DNA from: Dyella sp. C9
GTDB taxonomy: Bacteria; Pseudomonadota; Gammaproteobacteria; Xanthomonadales; Rhodanobacteraceae
Direction: 5' to 3'
DNA: 64,000 nt
Assembly: GCF_003332825.1 (NCBI RefSeq)
Contig: NZ_QIRF01000010.1
Span: 62,001 to 126,000 of the forward strand
Shown here: positions 56,001 to 64,000 of the stretch, in pieces
Layout of the letters: each line of letters begins with the position of its first letter
How positions within the stretch are numbered: position 1 is the first letter of the stretch
Translations under genes and position numbers: made by a program
The notes under the pieces: model-generated
Database searches by the model: none
What the model saw: only the letters and a program-made list of their open reading frames with translations
Told to the model about the DNA's origin: nothing

Positions 56001-56298
56001 CGAGCGCCTGGCCTTCCACGGCGACCCCACGCTGGCGGCGCGCGAGGCTGGCTTCGTTCGCTTCCGCCCGGTGTTGATGACGGCGCTGGCCATGATCATC
56101 GGCATGGTGCCTATGGCGCTGGGCCTGGGCGATGGCGGCGAACAGAACGCCCCGCTGGGCCGCGCCGTGATCGGTGGCCTGCTGTTCGCCACCACGGCCA
56201 CGCTGATCTTCGTACCCGTCGTGTTTTCCATCGTGCATGCGCGCCGCGAGCGCGCGTCTGATTCGGCCCCCGCTGCCGGAGAACCTGTCCATGTCTGA
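53095..56298 (+). CDS. RND efflux permease (HAE1/AcrB superfamily)
   Basis: 1067 residues with the RND layout: TM1 near residue 11, a large periplasmic loop, TM2-6, a second loop and TM8-12. PTDIFPEINIPVIAVSW near residue 36 and the TM4 segment AVGILVDEATVTIENIN are typical. In TM4 the proton-relay pair is Asp402-Glu403 rather than the Asp-Asp of AcrB, seen in a subgroup of permeases. VNFQSWTDPFVIITALPAAL and [20 protein letters not shown] close the second half. It exports small toxic molecules with the adaptor and outer-membrane factor encoded downstream. It overlaps the adaptor gene by 8 bp. Confidence 0.93.
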   Translation: MLGIVRIALTRPYTFIVFALLIFIFGVMAALRTPTDIFPEINIPVIAVSWQFTGMTPDQMAGRMNTPFERTLTTTVNDIEHIESTSLNGMGITKIFFQPGVNIAVANAQVTAIAQTLLKQMPPGATPPLIVNYNAATVPILQLALSGHGLSEQQLGDLGLNLLRPQLVTVPGAAIPYPFGGKTRQVQMDVDPAALQARGLSTQDVANALAAQQQISPIGTQKIGKYEYVMELNNAAMYVHELEDLPIKSVNGTTIYVRDVAHVRDGAPPQTNIVHVDGVRSTLLSVLKNGSTSTLAIVAGVREKLAGMKDALPDNLSVTPIGDQSVFVRSSIDGVVREGVIAAALTSLMILLFLGSWRSTLIITTSIPLAVLGSVFTLSAIGQTLNIMTLGGLALAVGILVDEATVTIENINWHLEQGKDVITAIIDGSAQIIVPAFVSLCCICIVFVPMFFLPGVARYLFVPMAEAVIFAMIFSFILSRTLVLTMAKYLLQAHPPTVDEHGQHLPLPPPKTILGRFQRAFVERFETFRAGYSGMLNLALQHRKVFVAGFLGFVLLSFMLLPGLGSNFFPDVDGGQILIHARAPVGSRVEVTAAEFADIEKAVRGVIPPSDLEAMVDNIGQYSSSINTIYNNTGEVGEQDGDIQISLKEGHRPSAEYVEALRQKLPRLFPGTVFSFPPADIVSQILNFGSPAPIDLQIRGFHLDKNFQYANELLNKIRQIPGVVDARIQQSQAEPTFRIDVDRTRAQLLGLTENDVTSSLVADLSGTAQVAPTYWLNPENNVTYPISAQVPQYSLDSLAQLSNLPITAKSGGNAQVLGALADITRTHSNTVVSQYNIQSMVEIYAATQGRDLGAVAADVQKVLDDTSKDKPKGANVALLGQVQTMHDAYSGLLFGLLGSAVLVYLLIVVNFQSWTDPFVIITALPAALAGIMWMLFVTHTTLSVPALTGAIMCMGVATANSVLVVSFCRERLAFHGDPTLAAREAGFVRFRPVLMTALAMIIGMVPMALGLGDGGEQNAPLGRAVIGGLLFATTATLIFVPVVFSIVHARRERASDSAPAAGEPVHV

Positions 56299-57487
56299 GC
56301 ATCTCACTTCGCTTCCCGAGTCGACGCCTTCGCCGCGTCGCCTGCGCCTGGCCGCCGCGATCGGCGCGGTCGTGTTCGGCGCGATCGTGGTCATCGGTGT
56401 CGCCACCCGTCTTACCGAGGCGCACAGCCTGCGCCAATGGACCGACGAGCAGGCCATTCCCACCGTGGTGGTATCCGAGCCCGAGTCCGCCAACGGCAAG
56501 GCGCCGCTCGAACTGCCGGCGCAGATGGACGCATTCACCAATGCGCCGATCTACGCACGCACCAGCGGCTACCTGAAGTCGTGGAACAAGGACATCGGCG
56601 CCACGGTGAAGGCCGGCGAACTGCTGGCCGAGATCGACACGCCCGACCTCGACCAGCAGCTGCTGCAGGCACAGGCCGACCTGGCCAGCGCCAAGGCCAA
56701 CGCCGCGCTCGCCGCCACCACTGCCAAGCGCTGGCAGGTGCTGCGTTCGACCGACCCGGACTCCGTGTCGCAGCAGTCGGTGGACCAGTACAACGGTGAC
56801 TACGCCGCCAAGGAAGCGCAGGCCAACGCCGCGCAGGCCAACCTCGATCGCCTCAAGGCGCTGAAGTCGTACGCGCGTATCGTGGCGCCGTTCGATGGCC
56901 GCGTCACCGCGCGCAACACCGACGTGGGCGCGCTGGTCACCGCCGACAGCGCGGGCGGGGCGCCGCTGTTCCAGGTGTCCGACACCAGCAAGCTGCGCGC
57001 CTACGTGCGCGTGCCGCAGGTGTATGCACCGAGCATCCACCGTGGTGACGAAGCCACGCTGACCGTGCCGGAGTATCCGGGCAAGACCTTCACCGCGAAG
57101 GTGGAGGCCGATGCGCGCGCGATCACGCCGACCTCGGGCACCACCCTGGTGCAGCTGCTGGTGGACAACCCCGATGGCAAGCTGTTGCCGAGCAGCTACG
57201 CCAACATCAGCTTCAACATCGCCTCCAATACGCTGGGCCTGCGGGTACCGGCCGAGGCGCTGATCTTCGACGACAAGGGCATGCGCGTGGCCACGCTCGA
57301 CTCGGGCGACCACGTGCATTTCAAGCAGGTGGTGATTCGCCGCGACTACGGCAAGACGGTGGAGATCGGCGCCGGCCTGCAGCCGGATGACCGCGTGATC
57401 ATCAATCCGCCGGACGGCCTGACCGATGGCGATTCCGTGCGCATCGCGCGGAGTCCGCAGGCGGGGAAGCCCCATGACAAAGCCTAA
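56291..57487 (+). CDS. RND periplasmic adaptor (membrane fusion protein)
   Basis: 398 residues from ATG 56291 inside the permease 3' end. One N-terminal membrane anchor (about 21-40), then the lipoyl/barrel-sandwich half PIYARTSGYLKSWNKDIGATV, a long alpha-hairpin (about 115-190, heptads rich in A and Q), the second lipoyl half YARIVAPFDGRVTARNTDVGA and beta-barrel and membrane-proximal domains. It links permease and outer-membrane channel. No lipobox is present, so it is anchored by its transmembrane helix. Confidence 0.92.
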   Translation: MSEHLTSLPESTPSPRRLRLAAAIGAVVFGAIVVIGVATRLTEAHSLRQWTDEQAIPTVVVSEPESANGKAPLELPAQMDAFTNAPIYARTSGYLKSWNKDIGATVKAGELLAEIDTPDLDQQLLQAQADLASAKANAALAATTAKRWQVLRSTDPDSVSQQSVDQYNGDYAAKEAQANAAQANLDRLKALKSYARIVAPFDGRVTARNTDVGALVTADSAGGAPLFQVSDTSKLRAYVRVPQVYAPSIHRGDEATLTVPEYPGKTFTAKVEADARAITPTSGTTLVQLLVDNPDGKLLPSSYANISFNIASNTLGLRVPAEALIFDDKGMRVATLDSGDHVHFKQVVIRRDYGKTVEIGAGLQPDDRVIINPPDGLTDGDSVRIARSPQAGKPHDKA

Positions 57488-58937
57488 GAGCCTCGCCGCG
57501 ACGCTCGCCGCCACGCTGGCGCTGGGGGCGTGTTCGCTGGCGCCTGCCTACAAGCAACCGGACGCACCGGTGGCCGAGCACTACCAGCCGGCCGGCCCCT
57601 GGACCACGGCGGCGCCGGCGGACCAGCTGCCGCGCGAGGGCTGGTGGAAGCTGTATGGCGATCCGCGCCTGGATGATCTCGAGCAGCAGCTGATCGCGCA
57701 CAACGCCGATCTGGCCGCGGCCTTCGCCAGCTACCAGCAGTCGCGCGATTACCTGGCGCAGGTGCGCGCGGACTTGTTCCCGCAGGTGTCGGCCGGCATC
57801 GGCGCCGAGCGCAACCGCCAGTCGCTCAATGCACCACTGCATGGCGCCACCTCGCCGGAGTACTACAACCAGTACTCGGTGACCGGGCAGGCCTCGTATG
57901 AAGTGGACCTGTGGGGCCGCGTGCACGACAACGTCGCCGCCGGGCGCGCGTCGATGCAGGCCTCGGCGGCGGACTTGGCTTCAGTGCGCCTGAGCCTCGA
58001 AGCCTCGCTGGCCGACAGCTACGTGCAACTGCTCGGCGTGGATCGCCAGATCGACCTGCTGCAGAAGACCGTGGAGGCCTACCAGCGTGCGCTGCAGCTG
58101 ACCAAGACGCTGCACGAAGGCGGCGCGGTGTCGGGCCTGGACGTGGATCGCGCGCAGACGCAGCTGTCGTCCACGCGTTCGCAGTTGTCGCAGACGCAGG
58201 CGCAGCGCGAAGTACTGCTGCACGCCATCGCCGTGCTGGTCGGCCAGCCGGCGTCGAGCTTCACGCTCGATCCCAAGACCGACCTGCCCAACCTGCCGGT
58301 GATCCCGGTGGGCCTGCCGTCCACGTTGCTGGAGCGTCGCCCGGACATCGCCGCGGCGGAACGGCGTACGGCGGAGGCGAACGCACAGATCGGCGTGGCG
58401 CGTTCCGCGTTCTTCCCGTCGTTGACGCTCAGTGCGGGTGGCGGTTACGAGAGCGGTGTGTGGAGCACCCTGTTGAACGCACCCAGTGCGTTGTGGGCCG
58501 TGGGCCCGAGCTTGCTGGGGACGATATTCGACGGCGGTCGCCATAGCGCGCAGCTGGCCGCGGCGCATGCCGCCTTCGACGAGGCCAGCGCGAATTACCG
58601 CGGTACGGTGCTGACAGCGTTCCAGCAGGTGGAGGACAACCAGTCGCTGCTGAAGAACTACGGCAACGCCATGGTCGACCAGCAGGACGCGACCACCGCG
58701 GCGGACCGTACGCTGAAGCTGGCGCTGGCCTTGTACAAGCAGGGCGCGAACAGCTACCTGGACGTGGTCACCGCGCAGGTGGATTCCCTGAACGCGCACC
58801 TGGGGCTGCTGTCGCTGCAGGCCAACCAGTTGCGGGCCAGCGTGCAGCTGGTGCGCGCGTTGGGTGGTGGCTGGCAGGCGGATGACATCTCGACCAGGCA
58901 TCTGGCGGAGGACGCCAGGGCGATGGGGATGAAGTAG
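57474..58937 (+). CDS. Outer-membrane efflux lipoprotein (NodT/OprM family)
   Basis: 487 residues from ATG 57474, overlapping the adaptor gene by 14 bp. The lipoprotein signal ATLALGACSLAP gives a lipidated cysteine near residue 19. Two OEP repeats follow, with WWKLYGDPRLDDLEQQ, SYEVDLWGRVHDNVAAGRAS, LGVDRQIDLLQKTV, and in the second half LLERRPDIAAAERRTAEANA and ALYKQGANSYLDVVTAQ. This is the NodT-type TolC-like trimeric channel that completes the pump. A strong intrinsic terminator follows. Confidence 0.93.
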   Translation: MTKPKSLAATLAATLALGACSLAPAYKQPDAPVAEHYQPAGPWTTAAPADQLPREGWWKLYGDPRLDDLEQQLIAHNADLAAAFASYQQSRDYLAQVRADLFPQVSAGIGAERNRQSLNAPLHGATSPEYYNQYSVTGQASYEVDLWGRVHDNVAAGRASMQASAADLASVRLSLEASLADSYVQLLGVDRQIDLLQKTVEAYQRALQLTKTLHEGGAVSGLDVDRAQTQLSSTRSQLSQTQAQREVLLHAIAVLVGQPASSFTLDPKTDLPNLPVIPVGLPSTLLERRPDIAAAERRTAEANAQIGVARSAFFPSLTLSAGGGYESGVWSTLLNAPSALWAVGPSLLGTIFDGGRHSAQLAAAHAAFDEASANYRGTVLTAFQQVEDNQSLLKNYGNAMVDQQDATTAADRTLKLALALYKQGANSYLDVVTAQVDSLNAHLGLLSLQANQLRASVQLVRALGGGWQADDISTRHLAEDARAMGMK

Positions 58938-58964
58938 GGTGGTTCGCGGTGTGTCGCGAATGAG

Positions 58965-58992
58965 AAGGGGCCGCTGATGCGGCCCCTTTTTT
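58965..58992 (+). terminator. Intrinsic terminator of the RND operon
   Basis: AAGGGGCCGC (58965-58974), loop TGAT, GCGGCCCCTT (58979-58988), followed by TTTT. A 10-bp GC-rich stem with a tetraloop and T-run 28 bp after the outer-membrane factor stop. Confidence 0.9.
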
Positions 58993-59030
58993 GTCCATGC
59001 TTGATGGGGTGGGCTGCAGTCACCGAGCTC

Positions 59031-59075
59031 CCCCTGTAGGAGCGCAACCTGTGCGCGACGGCCTTTCGCCACGGT
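59031..59075. repeat. REP-type extragenic repeat
   Basis: The start CCCCTGTAGGAGCGCA with a short GCGCA/TGCGC hairpin (59042-59056) resembles the TGTAGGAGCG-type repetitive extragenic palindromes common in Pseudomonas and Xanthomonadales. Recognition is from pattern memory. Confidence 0.6.
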
Positions 59076-59160
59076 CTTTGCCAAATGTCGTGGCGGTCAT
59101 TTGCGCTGTACTCGGCGACTCCGCCACCTTGCCGCCGACGACCGAAGGGAGTTCCCGTGG

Positions 59161-59213
59161 GAGAGCGGGCTGGGGGGAGGGGCCGATCTTTCGAGGGCCC
59201 CTCACCCGCTCTC
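59161..59213. repeat. Large inverted repeat after transaldolase gene
   Basis: GAGAGCGGG...GAGGGGCC (59161-59184) pairs with GGCCCCTCACCCGCTCTC (59196-59213) with a bulge. On the minus strand it starts 8 bp beyond the transaldolase stop and may act as its terminator. The CCCTC...GAGGG style repeat is frequent between genes in Xanthomonadales. Confidence 0.55.
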
Positions 59214-59220
59214 AAGGTGC

Positions 59221-60174
59221 TTACAGCTTTGCCGTCAGCAAGGCTTCCAGCTTGCGCTGGTCGACGGCGAATTTGCGGATGCCGTCGGCGAGCTTGTCGG
59301 TCGCCATGGCGTCTTCGTTGTGGCCCCAGCGGAATGCGGCCTCGGTGATCGGTGCGGGCTTGGCCTGGGTGGCGCCGGTGTCGTTGAGCGCACGCGGCAG
59401 CGGGCTGTTGTCCTGGTCCAGCTTTTCCAGCAGGTCGGGGCTGATGGTGAGGCGGTCGCAGCCGGCCAACGCCTGGATCTGGCCGATGTTGCGGAAGCTG
59501 GCGCCCATCACCACGGTGTGGAAGCCGTGCTCCTTGTACCACTGATAGATGCGGCGCACCGACTTCACGCCCGGGTCTTCTTCCGGCGCGTAGCTCTTGG
59601 TCGAGGTGTTGGCCACGTACCAGTCCATGATGCGGCCGACGAACGGCGAGATCAGGAACACGCCGGCCTCGGCGCAGGCCACCGCCTGCTCGAACGAGAA
59701 CAGCAGGGTGAGGTTGCAGTTGATGCCGCGCTTCTCCAACTGCTCGGCGGCGCGGATGCCTTCCCAGGTCGAGGCCAGCTTGATCAGGATGCGATCGCGC
59801 TTCACACCCGCTTCCTCGTACAGCGCGACCAGGCGCTCGGCCTTGGCGATGGAGGCGTTCACGTCGAACGACAGGCGCGCGTCCACTTCGGTGGACACGC
59901 GGCCGGGCACCAGTTCCACGATCTTGCGGCCCACCGCCACGGCGAGATGGTCACTGGCGTCGGCCAGCTGCTGCTCGCGCGAGTTGCTCTTGCCCTTGGC
60001 CCAGGCGATGGACTCCTCGATCAGCGGCGCATACGCCGGGTTCTCGACCGCCTTGAGCAGCAGCGACGGGTTGGTGGTGGCGTCCACCGGCTTCCAGCGG
60101 GCGATGGCCTCGATGTCGCCGGTGTCGGCGACCACGGTGGTGTACTGGCGCAGTTGTTCGAGTTGGGAAGACAC
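59221..60174 (-). CDS. tal: Transaldolase
   Basis: 317 residues, the same length as E. coli Tal[14 protein letters not shown] near residue 30 holds the catalytic Asp. The Schiff-base lysine is Lys132 in [11 protein letters not shown], at the same number as in TalB, and the [25 protein letters not shown] signature parts are present. It interconverts sedoheptulose-7-phosphate plus glyceraldehyde-3-phosphate with erythrose-4-phosphate plus fructose-6-phosphate. It lies 37 bp downstream of the NADH dehydrogenase gene on the same strand. Confidence 0.96.
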   Translation of the reverse strand: MSSQLEQLRQYTTVVADTGDIEAIARWKPVDATTNPSLLLKAVENPAYAPLIEESIAWAKGKSNSREQQLADASDHLAVAVGRKIVELVPGRVSTEVDARLSFDVNASIAKAERLVALYEEAGVKRDRILIKLASTWEGIRAAEQLEKRGINCNLTLLFSFEQAVACAEAGVFLISPFVGRIMDWYVANTSTKSYAPEEDPGVKSVRRIYQWYKEHGFHTVVMGASFRNIGQIQALAGCDRLTISPDLLEKLDQDNSPLPRALNDTGATQAKPAPITEAAFRWGHNEDAMATDKLADGIRKFAVDQRKLEALLTAKL

Positions 60175-60211
60175 AGCGGTATCCGGCAGGGTGAAGGCTC
60201 AATTGTCCATG

Positions 60212-61522
60212 CTATGGGTCGCGGGGCAAGCGCGACGCTGCCTGGGGCGGTGCGTCGGTGCCGGTGACGATGCGGGCGTGGCGCTGGTAGGTCCAGTACG
60301 CCCAGGCCCAGTCCAGCATCACCACCAGCCGGTTGCGGAAACCGATCAGGAAGGCGATGTGCGCGATCAGCCAGACCCACCAGGCCAGCAGGCCGGAGAG
60401 TTTTAGACGTCCAAATTGCGCCACCGCGGCCATCCGGCCGATGGTGGCCAGCGAACCGTCGTCGCGGTAGCGGAACGGCCGGGGCGTGGTGTCGCCGCGC
60501 CAGCGCGCCTTGAGCGTGGCGGCCACCTGGCGCCCCATCTGCTTGGCCGCTGGCGCCACCCCGGGCACGGGGCGGCCATCGGGCTGGGTCACGCTGGCCA
60601 GGTCGCCGATCACGAAAACCTCCGGGTGGCCGGGCAGACTGAGGTCGGGTTCGACCAATACGCGTCCCGCGCGATCCACCGGGGCGCCCAGCGTGCGTCC
60701 CAGTGGCGAGGCGGCCACGCCGGCGCCCCAGAGCACGGTGCGCGCGGCATACGGCGTGTCGCCCAGCATCACGCCCTGGTCGTCGATGGCGGTGACGGGC
60801 GTGTTCAAGCGTACTTCCACGCCGAGTTTCTCCAGCTGCCGGCGTGCCTTGTCCGACAGCGAGGGATCCAGCGCCGGCAACAGGCGCGGACCGGCTTCCA
60901 CCAGCAGCACGTTGGCCTGGCGCGGATCGGCGCGGCGGAACTCGCGCGGCAGCGTGTGGCGCGCGATCTCGGCCAGCGTGCCGGCCAGCTCCACGCCGGT
61001 GGCACCGCCGCCGACCACGACGAGGTTGAGCCAGGCCTGCCGCTGCGCGGGATCGTCCTCGCGCTCGGCACGCTCGAAGGCGAGCAGCACGCGGCGGCGG
61101 ATGGTGAAGGCGTCGTCCAGGGTCTTCAGGCCCGGCGCGTAGCGTTCCCATGCGTCGTGGCCGAAGTAGGCGTGGGTGGCGCCGGTGGCCACCACCAGCA
61201 CGTCGTAGTGCAGTTCGCCCAGCGCGAGCTTCACGCGGCGCAGCTCCAGGTCCACCGACAGCGCCTCGTCCATCAGCACGGTGACGTTGGCCTGCTTGCG
61301 CAGGATCTGCCGCAGCGGCGCGGCGATCGACGGCGCGGACAGGCCAGCCGTGGCCACCTGGTAGAGCAGGGGCTGGAACAGGTGGTGGTTGCGCCGGTCG
61401 ACCAGGGTGATGCGGGCGTCGGTATCGGCCAGCCCGTGGGCTACGGCCAGTCCGCCGAAGCCACCGCCCAGGATGACGACGTGGCGGCGTGGGTCAGGAG
61501 AGCGAGCATCGTGTCCTTCCAT
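60212..61522 (-). CDS. ndh: Type II NADH:quinone oxidoreductase
   Basis: 436 residues from ATG 61522 with GAGG upstream. Two Rossmann motifs are present: HVVILGGGFGGLAVAHGLA (FAD, N-terminus) and NLVVVGGGATGVELAGTLAE (NADH, about 170). YQVATAGLSAPSIAAPLR and the FVIGDLASV FAD-contact motif match NDH-2. The C-terminal hydrophobic WWVWLIAHIAFLIGFRNRLV region anchors it to the membrane. It passes electrons from NADH to quinone without pumping protons. The gene symbol is by homology. Confidence 0.88.
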   Translation of the reverse strand: MEGHDARSPDPRRHVVILGGGFGGLAVAHGLADTDARITLVDRRNHHLFQPLLYQVATAGLSAPSIAAPLRQILRKQANVTVLMDEALSVDLELRRVKLALGELHYDVLVVATGATHAYFGHDAWERYAPGLKTLDDAFTIRRRVLLAFERAEREDDPAQRQAWLNLVVVGGGATGVELAGTLAEIARHTLPREFRRADPRQANVLLVEAGPRLLPALDPSLSDKARRQLEKLGVEVRLNTPVTAIDDQGVMLGDTPYAARTVLWGAGVAASPLGRTLGAPVDRAGRVLVEPDLSLPGHPEVFVIGDLASVTQPDGRPVPGVAPAAKQMGRQVAATLKARWRGDTTPRPFRYRDDGSLATIGRMAAVAQFGRLKLSGLLAWWVWLIAHIAFLIGFRNRLVVMLDWAWAYWTYQRHARIVTGTDAPPQAASRLPRDP

Positions 61523-61577
61523 GTGATTGCCTCGTAACAAGGGAAATCGTTGAAGGTGTCACCCGCGCCCCGTGCCT

Positions 61578-63746
61578 TCAGTAGAGGTCGATGGGGTCGA
61601 CGTCGAGTGACCAGCGTACCCGTCGCGCGGTGGGCAACGCGGACAGGGTGCGGAACCATGGGCGCAGCGCCTGGTGCAGCGAGCTGCGGCTGTCGGTCTC
61701 GATCAGCAGCTGGCCGCGATGGCGCCCCGCGCGCAGCGGCATCGGCGCCGGCATCGGGCCGGCCAGCTGCAGTGGTGCACCGGCGAGCGCGTTCGCCGCC
61801 TCGTGCAGGAATGCATCCACGTGCTCGCGCTGGTGCGCATCCGCGCGCAGCAGCACCTGGTGGCCATAAGGCGGGAGCTGCACGCTGCGGCGTTCCTCCA
61901 GCAGCGAGGCGGCGGCCGCGCCATAGCCCTGGGCGAGCAACTGGCGCAGCAGCGGGTGATCGGGGTGATGCGTCTGCAGCAACACGCGGCCGGGCTTGGC
62001 GGCGCGACCGGCACGACCGGCCACCTGCACCACCAGTTGCGAGAGCCGTTCGCTGGCGCGGAAATCCACGCTGTGCAGGCCTTCGTCCACGCCCACGATG
62101 GCGACCAGGGTGAGGTTGGGCAGGTCGTGGCCCTTGGCCAGCATCTGGGTGCCGACCAGGATGGCGGGCTTGTCCTGGTGCAGGCCTTCGAGCAGTTGCT
62201 CGAAGGCATCGCGGCGGCGCGTGGTCTCGCGGTCGATGCGCAGCACCGGCACCTCGGGGAACTGCGCAGCCAGTGCTTCTTCCAGGCGCTCGGTGCCCTG
62301 GCCCTGCGGCTTGAGCTCCTGCCCGCTGCAGGCAGGACATTGCGCGGGCAGGCGCGCGGTGTAGTCGCAGTGATGGCAGATCAGCTGGCGCCGCCCGGCG
62401 TGCAGTGTCATCGGGTGTTCGCAGCGCGGGCATTCCGCATGCCAGCCGCACGCATGGCACAGCAGCACCGGTGCATAGCCTCGGCGATTGCGGAACACCA
62501 GCGCCTGCTCGCCGCGCGCCACCGTGTCGCGCACCGCCGCCAGCAACGCGGGCGACAGGCCGTGTTCCAGCCGCTGCGCGCGCATGTCCACGATCTGCAC
62601 CTGCGGCGGGCGGATCGCGCCGGGCCGCGCGCGCAGTTGCAGCGCGCGATAGCGGCCGGCCTGAACGTTGGCCAGCGATTCCAGCGAGGGCGTGGCCGAG
62701 CCCAGCACCACCGGCACATCCAGCGCGCGCGCGCGTAGCAGGGCGAGATCGCGGGCGTGGTAGCGGAAGCCTTCCTGCTGCTTGTAGGCGCTGTCGTGTT
62801 CCTCGTCGACGACGATCAGGCCCGCATGCGGCAGCGGCGTGAAGATGGCCGAGCGCGTGCCCAGGATCACCTTGGCCTCGCCCGATCGGGCGCGCAGCCA
62901 GGCGCGTGCGCGATCGCCCTCGGCAAGGTTGGAGTGCAGCACCTGCACGGCCACGCCGAGGCGGTCGCGCAGGCGGCGCACGGTCTGCGGCGCCAGGCCG
63001 ATCTCCGGAACCAGCAGCAGGGCCTGCTTGCCCTGTGCGATGACCTGTTCGATCAGGGCGAGGTAGACCTCGGTCTTGCCGCTGCCGGTGACGCCGTCGA
63101 GCAGGAACGACTGGAAGCTGCCCAGCGCCGCACGGATCGCGCTCACCGCGCTGCTTTGCTCCTCGCTCAGCACCGGCGGAGTGGTGACCGCGGCCGGCAC
63201 GGCGCTGCGGGTTTCCACGCGCTCGATCAGGCCGGCCTGGTCCAGCCGGCGCGCGGCGTCGCGCCAGCCCGGCAGCATCTCGTGCAGCAGCTCGGCGCTT
63301 TGCGGGCCGCGCGACAGCGCGTCCAGCAGGGCGCGGCTGCCGCCCCGCCGGCTGCCGGCATCCAGTGCGCTGCGGCCGGTGGTGGTGAGCGCCCAGGCCT
63401 CCTCGCGCAGGTCGGGCAGGGGCCGGTCCTCGCGCAGGGCAAGCGGCAGTGCGTTGGCGTAGGCCTCGCCGGGCGCGCCCCGCCAGTAGTCGGCGGCGCG
63501 GGCGAGGGTGGCCATCAATTCCGTGTCGCGCAGCGGGCCGTCAGCCAGCACGCGCAGCACCCGCTTGAGGCGGGCACTGCCCACCGCCGCCTCGGCGGCG
63601 GCCTCGACCACCACGCCCACCGCCTTGCCCTTGCCGAACGGCACCAGCACGCGGCTGCCGGCCTCGACGCGGCCGTCGGCCGGGGGCAGGTAGTCGAACA
63701 GGGTCGGCAGGGGAACCGGGAGGGCGACGCGTAGGACGGCGGGCAT
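61578..63746 (-). CDS. priA: Primosomal replication-restart helicase PriA
   Basis: 722 residues from ATG 63746 (GAGG upstream; longer frame excluded). The N-terminal 3'-DNA-binding domain begins LRVALPVPLPTLFDYLPPAD. Walker A is GVTGSGKTEVYLALIEQ, the DEAH-type box is VVDEEHDSAYKQQEGF, and the zinc-binding cysteines CHACGWHAECPRCEH and CHHCDYTARLPAQCPACSG are all present. QVAGRAGRAAKPGRVLLQT is helicase motif V/VI. It reloads the replisome at stalled forks. It is transcribed away from the DnaA-box region at the right edge. Confidence 0.96.
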   Translation of the reverse strand: MPAVLRVALPVPLPTLFDYLPPADGRVEAGSRVLVPFGKGKAVGVVVEAAAEAAVGSARLKRVLRVLADGPLRDTELMATLARAADYWRGAPGEAYANALPLALREDRPLPDLREEAWALTTTGRSALDAGSRRGGSRALLDALSRGPQSAELLHEMLPGWRDAARRLDQAGLIERVETRSAVPAAVTTPPVLSEEQSSAVSAIRAALGSFQSFLLDGVTGSGKTEVYLALIEQVIAQGKQALLLVPEIGLAPQTVRRLRDRLGVAVQVLHSNLAEGDRARAWLRARSGEAKVILGTRSAIFTPLPHAGLIVVDEEHDSAYKQQEGFRYHARDLALLRARALDVPVVLGSATPSLESLANVQAGRYRALQLRARPGAIRPPQVQIVDMRAQRLEHGLSPALLAAVRDTVARGEQALVFRNRRGYAPVLLCHACGWHAECPRCEHPMTLHAGRRQLICHHCDYTARLPAQCPACSGQELKPQGQGTERLEEALAAQFPEVPVLRIDRETTRRRDAFEQLLEGLHQDKPAILVGTQMLAKGHDLPNLTLVAIVGVDEGLHSVDFRASERLSQLVVQVAGRAGRAAKPGRVLLQTHHPDHPLLRQLLAQGYGAAAASLLEERRSVQLPPYGHQVLLRADAHQREHVDAFLHEAANALAGAPLQLAGPMPAPMPLRAGRHRGQLLIETDSRSSLHQALRPWFRTLSALPTARRVRWSLDVDPIDLY

Positions 63747-64000
63747 GGATACCTCGTGGCAGCCCAGTGTAACCGGCCTGTTATGCCGAGCGGCGGCCGG
63801 CCCGGTTCCTGCAGTGCGGAGGCGAATGGTCTGCCTGCGGGGGCTTGGCGGGGATTGCTGCCCCGTCATCTAGGAAGCGGGTCTAAGTGGCTATGGCTAG
63901 GGTGTTTTTGCGTTTATCCACAGCCTCTGTGGATAAGTCTGTGGATCGTGCGTTGAGGGAGGCCCCTCAGGCGCATGAAAACGGCCTTCATGACGCTCTG
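63747..64000. other. Right-edge intergenic region (possible origin region)
   Basis: No gene was recognised in the last 254 bp. It holds the priA promoter and the DnaA boxes described separately, and ends at the window border. Confidence 0.5.
63914..63948. other. DnaA-box cluster, possible oriC edge
   Basis: TTATCCACA (63914-63922) and TGTGGATAA (63928-63936) are perfect DnaA boxes in inverted orientation, and TGTGGATCG (63940-63948) is a third site with two changes. Dense boxes are typical of chromosomal origins. The AT-rich unwinding element expected at oriC is not visible inside the window. Confidence 0.6.

Larger units (their letters stand above)
58938..59220. other. Intergenic region between convergent operons, repeat-rich
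   Basis: Contains the efflux operon terminator, a REP-type repeat and a large inverted repeat just beyond the transaldolase stop. No gene recognised. Confidence 0.6.

Noticed and set aside
53185..56541. Very long open frame (1118 codons) on the minus strand opposite the RND permease
   Set aside because: It is a shadow of the clearly coding permease; its product is His/Arg/Gln-rich and resembles no family.

Overview
The window looks like a chromosomal segment of a GC-rich gammaproteobacterium of the Xanthomonadales (Rhodanobacteraceae-like, e.g. Dyella, Luteibacter or Rhodanobacter). This is an inference from the rho-trxA-rhlB gene order, ftsE-ftsX followed by rpoH, the abundance of TonB-dependent receptors, and protein styles seen in that group. 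No rRNA, tRNA, insertion sequence, prophage or CRISPR array was recognised.

Layout. (1) 1-8856: miscellaneous genes: the tail of an acyltransferase-like membrane protein, a MerA/Lpd-type flavoprotein, a SnoaL-like protein, a LysR regulator divergent from a lipocalin-like protein, a baeRF-family protein, a leucine-rich-repeat-like protein and two small unknown proteins. (2) 9112-33191: a large accessory catabolic region. A phytoene-desaturase-like flavoprotein, an SDR and an NAD(P)-binding protein run on the plus strand. An SMP-30-type lactonase diverges from a LysR regulator. Eleven minus-strand genes follow (27681 down to 14742): VOC protein, SDR, ACMSD/LigW-type amidohydrolase, two fumarylacetoacetase-family hydrolases, MFS transporter, erythronate-dehydrogenase-like protein, quinol-monooxygenase-like protein, aldehyde dehydrogenase, a secreted beta-helix protein and a TonB receptor. 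They diverge from a plus-strand unit of a second TonB receptor, an extradiol-type dioxygenase, a Rieske ferredoxin and a flavin monooxygenase. Together these could import a ring compound, hydroxylate it, open the ring, hydrolyse the product and oxidise the aldehyde; the substrate cannot be read from sequence. The 450-bp divergent promoter region carries overlapping palindromes.

(3) 33333-40474: a 15-residue candidate leader peptide with a folded leader before an RsgA-like pseudo-GTPase, then GNAT, GFA-family, a methyl-accepting chemotaxis protein with a FliA-type promoter, a small membrane protein, an LTA-synthase-like sulfatase with atypical base use, and an OmpA lipoprotein. (4) 40544-50746: core information-processing genes: rho, trxA, rhlB, ftsE, ftsX, a double-receiver regulator, ung, and rpoH preceded by a perfect CIRCE operator. 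(5) 50856-58937: an OmpR-type two-component system followed by a tightly overlapping RND efflux operon (permease, adaptor, outer-membrane factor) ending in a strong terminator. (6) 59221-64000: transaldolase, type II NADH dehydrogenase and PriA on the minus strand. The right edge carries two perfect DnaA boxes in inverted orientation plus a near match, so a replication origin may lie at or just beyond the edge.
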